The notes under the pieces were generated by a model. It searched no databases. It was not told the DNA's origin and saw only the letters and a program-made list of their open reading frames with translations. Below, one piece after another: positions 41,505 through 50,874 of a DNA stretch of 64,000 bases. This stretch comes from Streptomyces sp. S.PB5 (GTDB lineage Bacteria; Actinomycetota; Actinomycetes; Streptomycetales; Streptomycetaceae). Made by a program: the position numbers and the translations under genes. The DNA is taken from NCBI RefSeq assembly GCF_030403745.1, contig NZ_JAQMWP010000001.1, positions 124,001-188,000 on the forward strand, given 5' to 3'. Each line of letters begins with the position of its first letter. Position 1 is the first letter of the stretch.

Positions 41505-42731
41505 GTGACGGCGGTGACTTCCCGGTCGGCCTGGCTCGATGTCCCGCGTAGGCAGGTGCGCCGGTTCGCGGCGATCGCGATGGCGGAGGCGCCGGAGCTC
41601 GCCGAGGAGATCCTGCGCGAGATCCGCCGCGAGTACCCCCATCTGCCCGTCGTCCTCGACGAGTCGGGCGAGCCGATGGCCCTGGTCGGCATCCGCCGCG
41701 CCATCGAGGTCTTCGTCCAGCACCTGGAGACCGCGGAGGGCCGCCCCTCCGTCCCGCCGGGTGTCTTCCAGGAGTTCGGCCGCGGCGAGGGCCTGGGCGG
41801 CCGCAGCCTCGACTCCCTCCAGGCCATCTACCGCATGGGCGTACGACTGGCCTGGCGCCGGTTCGCCGAGATCGGCCAGCGCGTCGAGATCCCGCCGCCG
41901 GCGATGTACGAACTCGTCGACGCGGGCTACGAGTACCTCGACGGCCTGGTCGACCAGTCGGTGCGCGGTTACGCCGAGGCGGCGGCCCGTCAGGCGGGCG
42001 AGCGTCTGCGCCTCCAACGCCGCCTGATGGAACTGCTGCTGGCCGAACGCCACCGCCACGGCGACCCGGCCGAGGCGCTCACCGAGCGCGCCGCCCGTAT
42101 CGGCTGGTCACTGCCCAAGAGGGTGGCCGTCGGGGTGCTGCTGCGTCCGGCACGGGAAGCCGTCCCACCGGCGGTCGGCCAGGGTGTGCTCCTGGACATG
42201 GAGTACGAACAGCCCCGGATGGTCGTCCCCGAACCGGACGCGGCGGGCCGCCCGGAGCTGCTCCACCGGGCCCTGACCGGCTGGGCGGGCGCGATCGGCC
42301 CTCCGGTTCCCCTCGCCGACGCCGCGAAGTCCCTGCGCTGGGCCGAGGCCGCCGTACGCCTCATGGAACGCGGGCTCCTGCCCGCCGGTGAGGTCCTGCA
42401 CTGCACGGAGCACACGGAAGCGCTGGTGCTGCTGCAGCCGGAGGAACTGATAGACGACCTGGCGCTCAGGTGTCTGGCACCCCTGGCCCACTGCGGCCCC
42501 ACCCACGGCCGCCGCCTCGCCGAAACCCTGCTGGCCTGGCTGGAGACCCGCGGCGGCGCCCCGGAAGTGGCCGCCCGCCTCGGCGTCCACCCCCAGACCG
42601 TCCGCTACCGCCTCCGCCAGATCCGCGAACTCTGGGGCGCGGAGATCGACGACCCGGACCGGCGCTTCGAGCTGGAACTGGTGCTCAGGGCACAGCGGTT
42701 GAGGGGAGTGCTGGGTGAGACGCGCGGGTGA
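41505..42731 (+). CDS. PucR-family transcriptional regulator
   Basis: A 408-residue regulator. The N-terminal two-thirds is a helical PucR-type sensor region (RRQVRRFAAIAMAEAPELAEEIL, RMGVRLAWRRFAEIGQRV); the C-terminal 60 residues carry the PucR HTH (VAARLGVHPQTVRYRLRQIREL). The start is unsure: a TTG at 41478 would overlap the DUF2613 stop by four bases, while the GTG at 41505 (VTAVTSRSAWLDVPRR) is placed nearer the conserved region. A direct repeat GTGACGGCGGTGA lies across both starts. Target unknown. Confidence 0.8.
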   Translation: MTAVTSRSAWLDVPRRQVRRFAAIAMAEAPELAEEILREIRREYPHLPVVLDESGEPMALVGIRRAIEVFVQHLETAEGRPSVPPGVFQEFGRGEGLGGRSLDSLQAIYRMGVRLAWRRFAEIGQRVEIPPPAMYELVDAGYEYLDGLVDQSVRGYAEAAARQAGERLRLQRRLMELLLAERHRHGDPAEALTERAARIGWSLPKRVAVGVLLRPAREAVPPAVGQGVLLDMEYEQPRMVVPEPDAAGRPELLHRALTGWAGAIGPPVPLADAAKSLRWAEAAVRLMERGLLPAGEVLHCTEHTEALVLLQPEELIDDLALRCLAPLAHCGPTHGRRLAETLLAWLETRGGAPEVAARLGVHPQTVRYRLRQIRELWGAEIDDPDRRFELELVLRAQRLRGVLGETRG

Positions 42732-42749
42732 GGGCGGCGCACGGGTCGG

Positions 42750-44063
42750 CTAGGACTGGGAGTCCGACCGGCGCTTGAACTCGACCGGCCCCGCGTTCAT
42801 CTCGATCGTGCCGTCCGGGTGCAGCACCGGCCGACGTTCGTTCATGCGGCCGCTGTAGGACTCGATGTGCTGGACGGCCGCGCCGTCGGGTGCGGTGAAG
42901 TCGACGAGGGCGATCGCCACCCAGTAGCGGGTCTTGGTGTTCTCGTACAGCGGCACCGTGACGACGGACCCGCGTCCGTCGTCGACCACGACCTTCGCCC
43001 CGAAACTCTTGAAGGAACCGAACCCGTTGCTGACGGCCGAGTAGGCGCACAGCAGGACGTACCCCTGCTCCTCGGGCCGCACGATCCGGACGGTCTCCCG
43101 GCCGGGAACACGGGCGTCCCCGTCGAGCTGGATGTACGGCGCCTGCTGCAGCGAGCCGAGGTTCTTGTAATAGACGACGTCGCCGACGCCGCCCTTGCCC
43201 TTCTTCTCCCCGCGCCCGGTCTTGACGATCGTGCCCGGCGCCTGCGTGCCGCGCTGCGCCTGGCCGGCGGGCACGAACAGCGCGTACAGATCGAGGTCGG
43301 CCCCCCGGCGCCGCCGCTCGTCACTGCCCCCGTCCCACTCCAGCGCCACGGTGACGACCAGCTCACGGTCCTTCTTGTCCAGGCTGAGCGAGACCTGGCT
43401 GCCCTTGTCGAGGCTGATCCTGCCGAGCGGGGGCTTGGTGAGGTCGGCGGGGGCCGGGGCGGGTGGAGCCGGAGCGGGGGCCGGCTGCAGGGGTGCCACG
43501 GGTGGTGCCGGAGCGAGGGCCGGCTGCGGGGGTGCCGCCGGCTCCGGCTCGGACACATCGATCCCGAAGTCCGTCGCCAGCCCCGCCAGTCCCTCGGCGT
43601 ACCCCTGCCCGATGGCCCGCAGCTTCCACCCGTCGCCCCGCCGGTACAGCTCCATCAACAGCACGGCCCGCTCACCGTCGGTCAGCGCGGGCGCATGGAA
43701 GACGACGGCCTCGCCACCGGCCTGCTGGGCCCGGACGGTGACCTCCTTGACGTCCCGGAACGTACGGGCAGTGTTGTCGGGATCGCAGCTCGCGACCAGG
43801 ACGACCCGGTCCACATCGGCCGGCAGCCCACCCGGTTCCACGACCACCCGCTCGGGCCCGGAGGCATCCGCCCCGACATGCCGCACGGCCCCGCCCTCGG
43901 CCGACGGCTGGTTGTAGAAGACGAGATCCCCATCGGACCGCACCCGCCCGTCGGCCCCCACCAGCAGCGCACTGAGATCCACCTGATCGCCCACGGTGTG
44001 CAGCTCGGCGCTCAGGGCCCCGGCCCCGACCACGGTGTTCCCGCCCTTGAGAAGCTCAGGCAC
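42750..44063 (-). CDS. Double-TerD-domain protein
   Basis: A 437-residue protein with two TerD-like domains. The N-terminal one (about 1-185) has LLKGGNTVV, VDLSALLVGADGRVRSDGD, and the calcium-binding acidic pattern; the C-terminal one (about 220-430) has ISLDKGSQVSLSL, ADLDLYALFV and FVPAG. A Pro/Ala-rich linker (residues 190-218) joins them. TerD proteins bind Ca and act in tellurite resistance and stress signalling. The GTG start at 44063 has GGGGGA upstream. It converges on PucR, 18 bases between stops. Confidence 0.82.
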   Translation of the reverse strand: MPELLKGGNTVVGAGALSAELHTVGDQVDLSALLVGADGRVRSDGDLVFYNQPSAEGGAVRHVGADASGPERVVVEPGGLPADVDRVVLVASCDPDNTARTFRDVKEVTVRAQQAGGEAVVFHAPALTDGERAVLLMELYRRGDGWKLRAIGQGYAEGLAGLATDFGIDVSEPEPAAPPQPALAPAPPVAPLQPAPAPAPPAPAPADLTKPPLGRISLDKGSQVSLSLDKKDRELVVTVALEWDGGSDERRRRGADLDLYALFVPAGQAQRGTQAPGTIVKTGRGEKKGKGGVGDVVYYKNLGSLQQAPYIQLDGDARVPGRETVRIVRPEEQGYVLLCAYSAVSNGFGSFKSFGAKVVVDDGRGSVVTVPLYENTKTRYWVAIALVDFTAPDGAAVQHIESYSGRMNERRPVLHPDGTIEMNAGPVEFKRRSDSQS

Positions 44064-44220
44064 AGCATCCCCCCAACGCTTTTGGGTCACCTTGTCACAC
44101 CGGGTCTGTCCGGGACCATTGCCCGGGCAAAGACGAGTTGAGTAGCCTATGTTCGTCATTCCGATCGGCTGTTGAAATTTCGAACACAGCCTCTGAGGTA
44201 TCAAAGGGAGGGGACCGGAC

Positions 44221-44994
44221 GTGGGACGTCTCGTACCTGCCGTGACCCGGGCGCTCGACATTCTCGAGCTCTTCCTCGACGGGGACGGTACGCTCTCCGC
44301 CCCCGACATAGTGCGCAAACTGCAGCTGCCGCGCACCACCGTGCACGAGCTGGTGACGACGCTCGCCGCGCGGTCGTACATCGTGCCCGTGCCCGGTCAG
44401 CCCGGACGCTACCGGCTCGGGGTGCGCCCGTACCAGCTCGGGAGCCGATACGCCGAGCAGCTCGATCTCGCCGCCGAGGGCCAGCAGGTCGCCCGTTCCG
44501 TCGCCGAGACCTGCGACGAGACCGTGCACGTGGCGATCCTCGAGGGCACCGACGTCATCTACATCGCCAAGGTCGACTCGACGCACGCCGTGCGCATGGT
44601 GTCCGCCGCCGGACGCAGGCTCCCCGCCCACTGCACCTCCGTCGGCAAGATGCTGCTCGCCTCCCTGCCCGAGCCGGAGCTCACCTCCCGTGTCCCGGAC
44701 TCCGCCGAGCTGGTCGCGATGACCCCCAACAGCATCACCGACCCCGCCGCCCTGCGCGAGGCCCTCGCCCACATCCGTGAGCGCGGCATCGCCGTGGAGA
44801 GCCGTGAGTCCAACCCGGACGTCTCCTGTGTCGCCGCCCCGGTCCGCGACCGCACCGGCCGGGTCGTCGCCGCGCTCTCCATCTCCGTGCCGATGATCCG
44901 CTGGAGCGACGAGCGTCGCGACGAACTGGAGCAGCTCGCCGCCAAGGGCGCCGCCGAACTCTCCGAGCGCCTCGGCCACCGGAGCGCGGCATGA
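44221..44994 (+). CDS. IclR-family regulator
   Basis: A 257-residue regulator with an N-terminal winged helix (ALDILELFLDG, LPRTTVHELVTTLAARSYI) and a C-terminal IclR effector domain (VHVAILEGTDVIYIAKVDS, LPAHCTSVGKMLLASL, SCVAAPVRDRTGRVVAALSIS). The start is GTG with GGGAGGGG upstream. It is coupled by an ATGA overlap to the SMP-30 gene, so it probably senses and controls the same sugar-acid lactone. Confidence 0.85.
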   Translation: MGRLVPAVTRALDILELFLDGDGTLSAPDIVRKLQLPRTTVHELVTTLAARSYIVPVPGQPGRYRLGVRPYQLGSRYAEQLDLAAEGQQVARSVAETCDETVHVAILEGTDVIYIAKVDSTHAVRMVSAAGRRLPAHCTSVGKMLLASLPEPELTSRVPDSAELVAMTPNSITDPAALREALAHIRERGIAVESRESNPDVSCVAAPVRDRTGRVVAALSISVPMIRWSDERRDELEQLAAKGAAELSERLGHRSAA

Positions 44995-45866
44995 CCTCCG
45001 GCAGGGCATCCAGGGCATCCAGGGCGTACGCGTACGAGGTCGCCGTCCGCGCCGAGGCCACCCTCGGCGAGGGCCCCACCTGGGACGCCGCCGCCGGTCG
45101 GCTGGTCTGGCTCGACATCCTCGGCGGCCGTATCCACACCTACGACCCGGCCACCGGCCACCGCGCCGTCCGTGTCACCGACCAGCACATCGGCGCCGCC
45201 AAGCCCCGCACCGGCGGTGGCCTCGTCCTCAACCTCCGCGACGGCGTCGCCCTCCTCGACCCGGACGACACCTTCCGCTGGCTCCACCACGAGCCCGTCC
45301 CCGGCCGCCGCGCCAACGACGCCGCCGTCGCCCCCGACGGCTCCCTGTGGGCGGGCACCATGCGCTACGACGAGGCCCCGGGCGGCGGCACCCTGTCCCG
45401 CTTCACCGCCGACGGCTCCGTCGACACCGTCCTCGACGACGTCGCCGTCAGCAACGGCACGGGGTGGAGCCCCGACGGCCGCCTCATGTACTACATCGAC
45501 TCCCCGACCCGCCGCGTCGACGTCTTCGACTACGACGGACAGGTCACGAACCGACGGCCGTTCGTGGAGATCGAGGAGGGTGCCGGCTTCCCCGACGGCC
45601 TCACGATCGACGCCGACGGCTGTGTGTGGGTGGCGCTGTGGGACGGTGCGGCGGTGCGGCGCTACACCCCGGACGGCGACCTGGACCGCGTGCTCACCCT
45701 GCCCACCCCGCGCGTGACGGCCTGCGCGTTCGGCGGCGCGGACCTGACCGACCTGTACGTCACGACGGCACGGGTGGGACTGGACGCCCCGCACCCGGTG
45801 GCGGGCTCCCTGCTGGTGGTGCCGGGTGCGGGCAAGGGCCTCGCGCAGCCGGCCTTCGCCGGGTAG
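44991..45866 (+). CDS. SMP-30/gluconolactonase-family protein
   Basis: A 291-residue six-bladed beta-propeller lactonase. Metal ligands are consistent with Glu in TLGEGPTWD, Asn in RRANDAAV and SNGTGWS, and Asp in YIDSPTRRVDVF. It hydrolyses sugar-acid lactones such as glucono- or arabinono-lactone. Two copies of GGCATCCA in tandem are in the first codons. It is coupled to the IclR gene. Confidence 0.86.
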   Translation: MTSGRASRASRAYAYEVAVRAEATLGEGPTWDAAAGRLVWLDILGGRIHTYDPATGHRAVRVTDQHIGAAKPRTGGGLVLNLRDGVALLDPDDTFRWLHHEPVPGRRANDAAVAPDGSLWAGTMRYDEAPGGGTLSRFTADGSVDTVLDDVAVSNGTGWSPDGRLMYYIDSPTRRVDVFDYDGQVTNRRPFVEIEEGAGFPDGLTIDADGCVWVALWDGAAVRRYTPDGDLDRVLTLPTPRVTACAFGGADLTDLYVTTARVGLDAPHPVAGSLLVVPGAGKGLAQPAFAG

Positions 45867-45893
45867 CCCTGGTAGCTCGGATAGACCGGGCAG

Positions 45894-47297
45894 CTACTGA
45901 AGCAGCCCGGCCCGCTTCAACTCCTCGGCCGTCAAAGGCGGTTCGGTCAACGCGGGCTTCAACGGCCCGACCGCCGCCGCCAGCAGCACCGAGGGACTCA
46001 GCAAGACCTCCGCCCGCCGCTCCAGCGATGTCACGTCGGTGACGCGGCGGGCGACGCGTCCGTTGCCGGTGGCCGTGTACATGAGCCGCTCGACGTACGC
46101 TGCCCCGATCCGGTCCCGCAGGGTGGGCCCGTGCTCCGTGGCGCCCGGATAGAACACGTCCTGTCCGATCGCCAGCTCCCACGCCGCCCCGACCGGCCGG
46201 GCGACGGCCTTCTGGATACGACGGGACAGCCCGGCGGTGCCCCAGCCGCGGCGCCGTACGACGTCCCGCAGCGCCACCGCGCCCTGGGCCGCCACCGACA
46301 TGCCGTGCCCGTAGACCGGGTTGAACGCGGCGAGGGCGTCGCCGAGCACGGCGAAGTTCTCCGGCCACAGCGGCATGCGCTCGTAGTAGTGGCGGTGGTT
46401 GGCCGTCGTACGGGTCAAGGCCACCTCCGTCAGCGCCTCGGCCCGGTCGATCAGGTCGGCGACGAGCGGATGCCGCAGCTCCTCGCGGGCGTACCGGCCG
46501 AAGTCGTCGGCGTCGGCGGACGGTTCGCCGCCGCGCGTGCCGTAGACCGTGACCAGCCACTGTCCGTCCTCGATCGGCAGCAGCACGCCGCCCCGGCCGG
46601 GCTGCCCCGTGCGGGCGTCGGGCTGCACGTTGACCACGGGGAAGCCGCCGCGGACGGCTTCGGGGGCGCGGAAGCGGCGGCTGGCGTAGGTGAGCCCGGC
46701 GTCGACCTCGCGCCGCTCGGGGACGGGCAGGCCGAGACCGGCCAGCCAGTGCGGGGTGCGGGAGGCGCGGCCCGTCGCGTCGATCACCAGACCGGCGTGC
46801 AGGGTGCGTTCGGCGTCGCCGGTCCGGATCCGGACGCCGGTGACCGCCGTGTCCGTGCCGTCGAGCCCGAGCACCTCCGTGCCGTCGAGCAGTTCGACCC
46901 GGGGGTCGGACAGCACCTGTCCGCGCACGGTGGCATCCAGCAGGTCCCGGCTGCACAGCAGCATGAAGTGCGACTCGGGCCAGCGCCGGAACCAGCCCTT
47001 CGACGACAGCGCCACCATGTCCGTGGTCACCGGCAGCCGGTGTGCCCCCGCCTGACGCAGCCGCCCGGTGACACCGGGCAGCAGTTCCTCCAGCGCCCGT
47101 GCGCCGCCCGACCACAGCTGGTGGACGTGGCGGGCCTGGGGCAGGCCCTTGCGCGGCTCGGATCCGGCGGGCAGCCGATCGCGCTCGACGACGACGACCC
47201 GGTCGGCGACCCCGGCCAGGGCCCGTGCCGCGAGCATGCCGGTGTGGGACCCCCCGAGCACCACGGCGACTCTGGAGGGGGAGGGCTGTTCACTCAT
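45894..47297 (-). CDS. FAD-dependent monooxygenase
   Basis: A 467-residue flavoprotein of the PHBH-like class. Motifs are VAVVLGGSHTGMLAARALAG (FAD Rossmann loop), ERDRLPAGSEPRKGLPQARHVHQLW, the VIDATGRASRTPHWL strand, and the GD motif FAVLGDALAAFNPVYGHGMS. It would hydroxylate or epoxidise an aromatic or polyprenyl substrate using NAD(P)H and O2. Its start overlaps the 7TM gene stop by 8 bases, so it belongs to the metallopeptidase/7TM operon. Substrate unknown. Confidence 0.82.
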   Translation of the reverse strand: MSEQPSPSRVAVVLGGSHTGMLAARALAGVADRVVVVERDRLPAGSEPRKGLPQARHVHQLWSGGARALEELLPGVTGRLRQAGAHRLPVTTDMVALSSKGWFRRWPESHFMLLCSRDLLDATVRGQVLSDPRVELLDGTEVLGLDGTDTAVTGVRIRTGDAERTLHAGLVIDATGRASRTPHWLAGLGLPVPERREVDAGLTYASRRFRAPEAVRGGFPVVNVQPDARTGQPGRGGVLLPIEDGQWLVTVYGTRGGEPSADADDFGRYAREELRHPLVADLIDRAEALTEVALTRTTANHRHYYERMPLWPENFAVLGDALAAFNPVYGHGMSVAAQGAVALRDVVRRRGWGTAGLSRRIQKAVARPVGAAWELAIGQDVFYPGATEHGPTLRDRIGAAYVERLMYTATGNGRVARRVTDVTSLERRAEVLLSPSVLLAAAVGPLKPALTEPPLTAEELKRAGLLQ

Positions 47298-48522
47298 GTA
47301 CGGAGATGCTCTCTGCCGGGACGGCCGCGCGGGCGCGCACCGCCGTGATCTCGTCGGGACTGCGCAGGGCCTCGGAGACGGCGTGGATCTCCTGCAACAG
47401 GTATGCGGTGTCGGCGGTCCTCGTGCCGTCGCCCTCGGGAGCACGCCGGCCGCTCTCGACGGCGTCGCGGATCGTCACGGCGATGGCGAGGGCCTGTGCC
47501 CGGCCGGGCTCGGCGCCGCCGGCGAGGGCGGCGTCGTAGGACCGCCGTCGCAGGTCGTCGTCGAGGTGCCGGGAGAGCTGGAGGAGCGCGTCGCGGATGT
47601 AGGTCTCGCGGCGGATCAGCCGGATCTCCGGGGTCGCCCGCAGGGCGAAGGGCTCGCGCCGGCCCGCGACGGTCCGCAGCAGCCGGGCCAGCGGCTTCAG
47701 GCTGCGCTGCCGCCGGCCGACCAGCAGGCGTTCCTGGAGGTACTGGCCGGCGTGCGGGACGATGACGCCGGTCGCGACCATGGTGGCGCCGATGCAGGCG
47801 GCGGACGGCGCGACGTTGGTGTTCAGCCAGTCCAGGTCGTGCCCGGTCCACCGGGCCGCGATGGCGGTGAACTTGGCCGCGCAGAACAGCAGGTTGGTGA
47901 CGTAGCCGACGCTCAGGAACCGCAGCCCCCAGCGCAGCCAGCCGTCGAGGCCGTCGGTGCGGATCCAGTTCCAGATGAGTCCGGCGGTGATCGAGCAGGA
48001 CACGGTGTGCGCGACCAGGTAGAGGAGGATCGCCTCCCGCATGAACGGCGTCTCGGCGTAGTAGGTGTCCAGGTCCTCGACCTGTTCCACCGGCACGTCG
48101 GCGAGCGCGAACAGGACCCACAGCGCGACCACGACGGTCGCGTAGACGCAGACCACCCGGCGGGTCGCGCGCCGTGTCTGCTCCCGGCGGTCGGTGTGCC
48201 CGTTGCGCCAGTGCACCACCAGCAGCAGCCAGGACGCGGACAGCGCGGTGAGCAGGGAGTACACCCAGGGCGCCGCGATGTTCGGCACGCCGGTGACCCG
48301 GTTCGTCCAGGCGATGGTGCTCGGGGCGGCGAAGACGAACACCGCGCAGGCGAGCAGCAGCAGGCCCCCCACGGCACGCAGCAGCGGGTCCCGCCAGAGT
48401 TTGACGATGCTGGGCAGCTTGATCGCCAGGGCCGCGCCGAGGACCAGCCCCGGGAGCCAGAAGGAGATGTAGAGGCCGGAGAGGAACTCCACCGGTCCTT
48501 CGGCCAGCTGTGGATGTGTCAC
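47290..48522 (-). CDS. MAB_1171c-type seven-helix membrane protein
   Basis: A 410-residue protein with about seven hydrophobic helices in residues 18-270 (FLSGLYISFWLPGLVLGAAL, AVGGLLLLACAVFVFAAP, VVVALWVLFALADV and others) and a soluble, charged C-terminal domain (280-410). The pattern matches the MAB_1171c family of putative transporters/receptors, frequent beside small ImmA/IrrE-like genes in actinomycetes. It overlaps the metallopeptidase by four bases and the monooxygenase by eight. It may be a membrane sensor for the operon. Confidence 0.76.
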   Translation of the reverse strand: MTHPQLAEGPVEFLSGLYISFWLPGLVLGAALAIKLPSIVKLWRDPLLRAVGGLLLLACAVFVFAAPSTIAWTNRVTGVPNIAAPWVYSLLTALSASWLLLVVHWRNGHTDRREQTRRATRRVVCVYATVVVALWVLFALADVPVEQVEDLDTYYAETPFMREAILLYLVAHTVSCSITAGLIWNWIRTDGLDGWLRWGLRFLSVGYVTNLLFCAAKFTAIAARWTGHDLDWLNTNVAPSAACIGATMVATGVIVPHAGQYLQERLLVGRRQRSLKPLARLLRTVAGRREPFALRATPEIRLIRRETYIRDALLQLSRHLDDDLRRRSYDAALAGGAEPGRAQALAIAVTIRDAVESGRRAPEGDGTRTADTAYLLQEIHAVSEALRSPDEITAVRARAAVPAESISVHE

Positions 48523-49127
48523 CGTGCTCCGCCTCCGCCCCCGCCTCCGCGGCCGCGGTAGCCGAGGGACCGGTGGACCGGGTCGGTGGAGGCGCCGTCA
48601 CCACCGGACAGCAGGGAGCGGAACGCCGCCGCCAGCCGGTGCCCGAAGTCGTCCGCCTCCGCCTCGTCCGCCTCCCGGGAGCCGTCGCGGGCCGCCACGG
48701 TGAGCGCGAGGTCGTCCCAGCCGGGCCGCCCGGCGAGGGCGTGCGCGGCGGCGGTCCCGATGCCGTGGTGGTGCCGGTGCCCGGCGTGCAGATGCCACAG
48801 CTCATGGCCGAGGATGACCAACTGCTGCACCGCCTCGGCCCGTTCCTCGACGATGACCAGGTCGAAGTCCTGGAACTCGACGCACAGGCCGGTCACCTCG
48901 ATCTCGTCGGGGAACCGCTCGAAGCGCAGTTCGACGGACCGTCCGCCGCGGCGTGCGCTCATCTCCTCGCACAGCGCCCGGCACACCTCGTGCGCCCCGG
49001 CCGGAGGAGTGGGCCGGGCCCGCAGCGCGGCGGCGAGCCCGTCGGCGAGCCGGCGCATCGCGGGCGCGGTTCTCGCGCGCCGCAGCGCCGCGGCGATCCG
49101 CCTCGCCCTGGTGCGCGCGCTGTCCAT
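48519..49127 (-). CDS. ImmA/IrrE-like zinc metallopeptidase
   Basis: A 202-residue protein with the HExxH-type zinc site in ILGHELWHLHAGHRHHHG and a second acidic stretch SREADEAEADDFGHRLA that supplies the third ligand. ImmA/IrrE peptidases cleave repressors and are often labelled toxin components. No XRE repressor gene lies next to it. The C-terminus ends in a Gly/Arg tail. First gene of a three-gene operon. Confidence 0.78.
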   Translation of the reverse strand: MDSARTRARRIAAALRRARTAPAMRRLADGLAAALRARPTPPAGAHEVCRALCEEMSARRGGRSVELRFERFPDEIEVTGLCVEFQDFDLVIVEERAEAVQQLVILGHELWHLHAGHRHHHGIGTAAAHALAGRPGWDDLALTVAARDGSREADEAEADDFGHRLAAAFRSLLSGGDGASTDPVHRSLGYRGRGGGGGGGAR

Positions 49128-49261
49128 CGGTCCCCCCTCTCGCCGCCCTGCGGCAGCCCGTCCGAGCGTACGCGGCCGGAGATGTCCACGTCATGCGATC
49201 CGGGGTGCGGTCGTACAAATGGGAACCATCGCTCGCGGTTCGTGAATATCTGTCCGGGCCA

Positions 49262-49290
49262 TTGACTAGAAAGCGCTTGCTACTTACGTT
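49262..49290 (+). promoter_or_regulatory. Promoter with LacI-type operator for the GH51 gene
   Basis: A -35 TTGACT (49262-49267), a 17-base spacer and -10 TACGTT (49285-49290). The spacer contains AGAAAGCGCTTGC (49268-49280), close to the LacI-family consensus GAAAGCGCTTTC, so a sugar-responsive LacI repressor could block this promoter directly. Confidence 0.75.
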
Positions 49291-49340
49291 TTGTTCGAGG
49301 CTACGGGTGTCATTCGAAATCCCGTTCTCGAAAGGACCCC

Positions 49341-50858
49341 ATGAGTAAGTCCACCGCCCGCTTCACCCTCGACCCCGCCTTCACCGTCGGCCAGGTCGAC
49401 CCCCGTCTCTTCGGATCCTTCGTCGAACACCTCGGCCGCTGCGTCTACACCGGCGTCTTCGAGCCCGGCCACCCCACGGCCGACGCCGAAGGCATCCGCA
49501 CCGACGTCCTTGAACTGGTCCGCGAGCTGGGCGTCACCACCATCCGCTACCCCGGCGGCAACTTCGTCTCCGGGTACAAGTGGGAGGACTCCGTCGGCCC
49601 CGCCGAGGACCGCCCCCGCCGCCTCGACCTCGCCTGGCGCTCCACCGAGACCAACCGGTTCGGCCTCTCCGAGTACATCGCCTTCCTGAAGAAGATCGGC
49701 CCCCAGGCCGAACCGATGATGGCCCTCAACCTCGGCACCCGCGGGGTCGCCGAGGCCCTCGAACTCCAGGAGTACGCCAACCACCCCGCCGGCACCGCCC
49801 TCGCCGACCTCCGCGCCGCCCACGGCGACAAGGAACCCTTCGGCATCAAGCTGTGGTGCCTCGGCAACGAGATGGACGGCCCCTGGCAGACCGGCCACAA
49901 GACGGCGACGGAGTACGGCCGCATCGCCGCCGAGACGGCCCGCGCGATGCGCCAGATCGACCCGGACGTCGAACTCGTCGCCTGCGGCTCCTCCAGCCAG
50001 TCCATGCCCACGTTCGCCGAGTGGGAGGCGACGGTCCTCGCCGAGACCTACGACCTCGTCGACTACATCTCCCTGCACGCCTACTACCAGCCCGAGAACG
50101 GCGACATCGACTCCTTCCTGGCCTCCGCAGTGGACATGGAGTCCTTCATCGAGAACGTGGTCGCCACCGCCGACCACGTGGGCGCGAAGCTCAAGTCGAA
50201 GAAGAAGATCAACCTCTCCTTCGACGAGTGGAACGTCTGGTACATGTCGAAGTGGCACGAGATCGAGAACTCCGGCGCGCGTGACTGGGCGGAGGCCCCC
50301 CGGCTCCTTGAGGACAACTACGGCGTCACCGACGCCGTCGTCTTCGGCTCGCTCCTCATCGCCCTGCTCCGGCACGCCGACCGCGTCACCGTCGCCTGCC
50401 TCGCCCAGCTGGTCAACGTGATCGCCCCGATCATGACCGAGCCCGGCGGCCCGGCCTGGCGCCAGACGACCTTCTTCCCCTTCGCCCAGGCCGCCAGGTA
50501 CGGCCGCGGCGAGGTCCTCGACGTACGGGTGGACTCCCCGACCTACGAGACGGAGAAGTACGGCGAGACCGACCTGCTGCACGCCACCGCGGTGCGCGGC
50601 GAGGACGGCTCGGTCACCGTCTTCGCGGTCAACCGCAGCCGGACGCAGGCGCTGCCGCTCGAAGTCGCCCTGGGCGCGCTGAACCTGACGTCCGTCGTCG
50701 AGCACAGCGCCCTCGCCGACGCCGACCCGGACGCGCGCAACACCCTCACCGACCCCGAGCGGGTCGCCCCGCACGCGGTCGAGGGCACCGCACTGACCGA
50801 CGGCACCCTGACCGCCGTACTCGAACCGCTGTCGTGGAACGTGATCCGGCTGGCCTAG
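49341..50858 (+). CDS. abfA: GH51 alpha-L-arabinofuranosidase
   Basis: A 505-residue glycoside hydrolase family 51 enzyme that removes alpha-L-arabinofuranosyl side chains from arabinan and arabinoxylan. The acid/base Glu is in WCLGNEMDGPW and the nucleophile Glu in SFDEWNVWYMSKWH. There is no signal peptide, so it is intracellular and acts on imported oligomers. A C-terminal jelly-roll follows. A LacI-type operator lies in the promoter. It converges on the propeller-like secreted protein. Confidence 0.9.
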   Translation: MSKSTARFTLDPAFTVGQVDPRLFGSFVEHLGRCVYTGVFEPGHPTADAEGIRTDVLELVRELGVTTIRYPGGNFVSGYKWEDSVGPAEDRPRRLDLAWRSTETNRFGLSEYIAFLKKIGPQAEPMMALNLGTRGVAEALELQEYANHPAGTALADLRAAHGDKEPFGIKLWCLGNEMDGPWQTGHKTATEYGRIAAETARAMRQIDPDVELVACGSSSQSMPTFAEWEATVLAETYDLVDYISLHAYYQPENGDIDSFLASAVDMESFIENVVATADHVGAKLKSKKKINLSFDEWNVWYMSKWHEIENSGARDWAEAPRLLEDNYGVTDAVVFGSLLIALLRHADRVTVACLAQLVNVIAPIMTEPGGPAWRQTTFFPFAQAARYGRGEVLDVRVDSPTYETEKYGETDLLHATAVRGEDGSVTVFAVNRSRTQALPLEVALGALNLTSVVEHSALADADPDARNTLTDPERVAPHAVEGTALTDGTLTAVLEPLSWNVIRLA

Positions 50859-50874
50859 CGGGCCGTGGGGCGGG

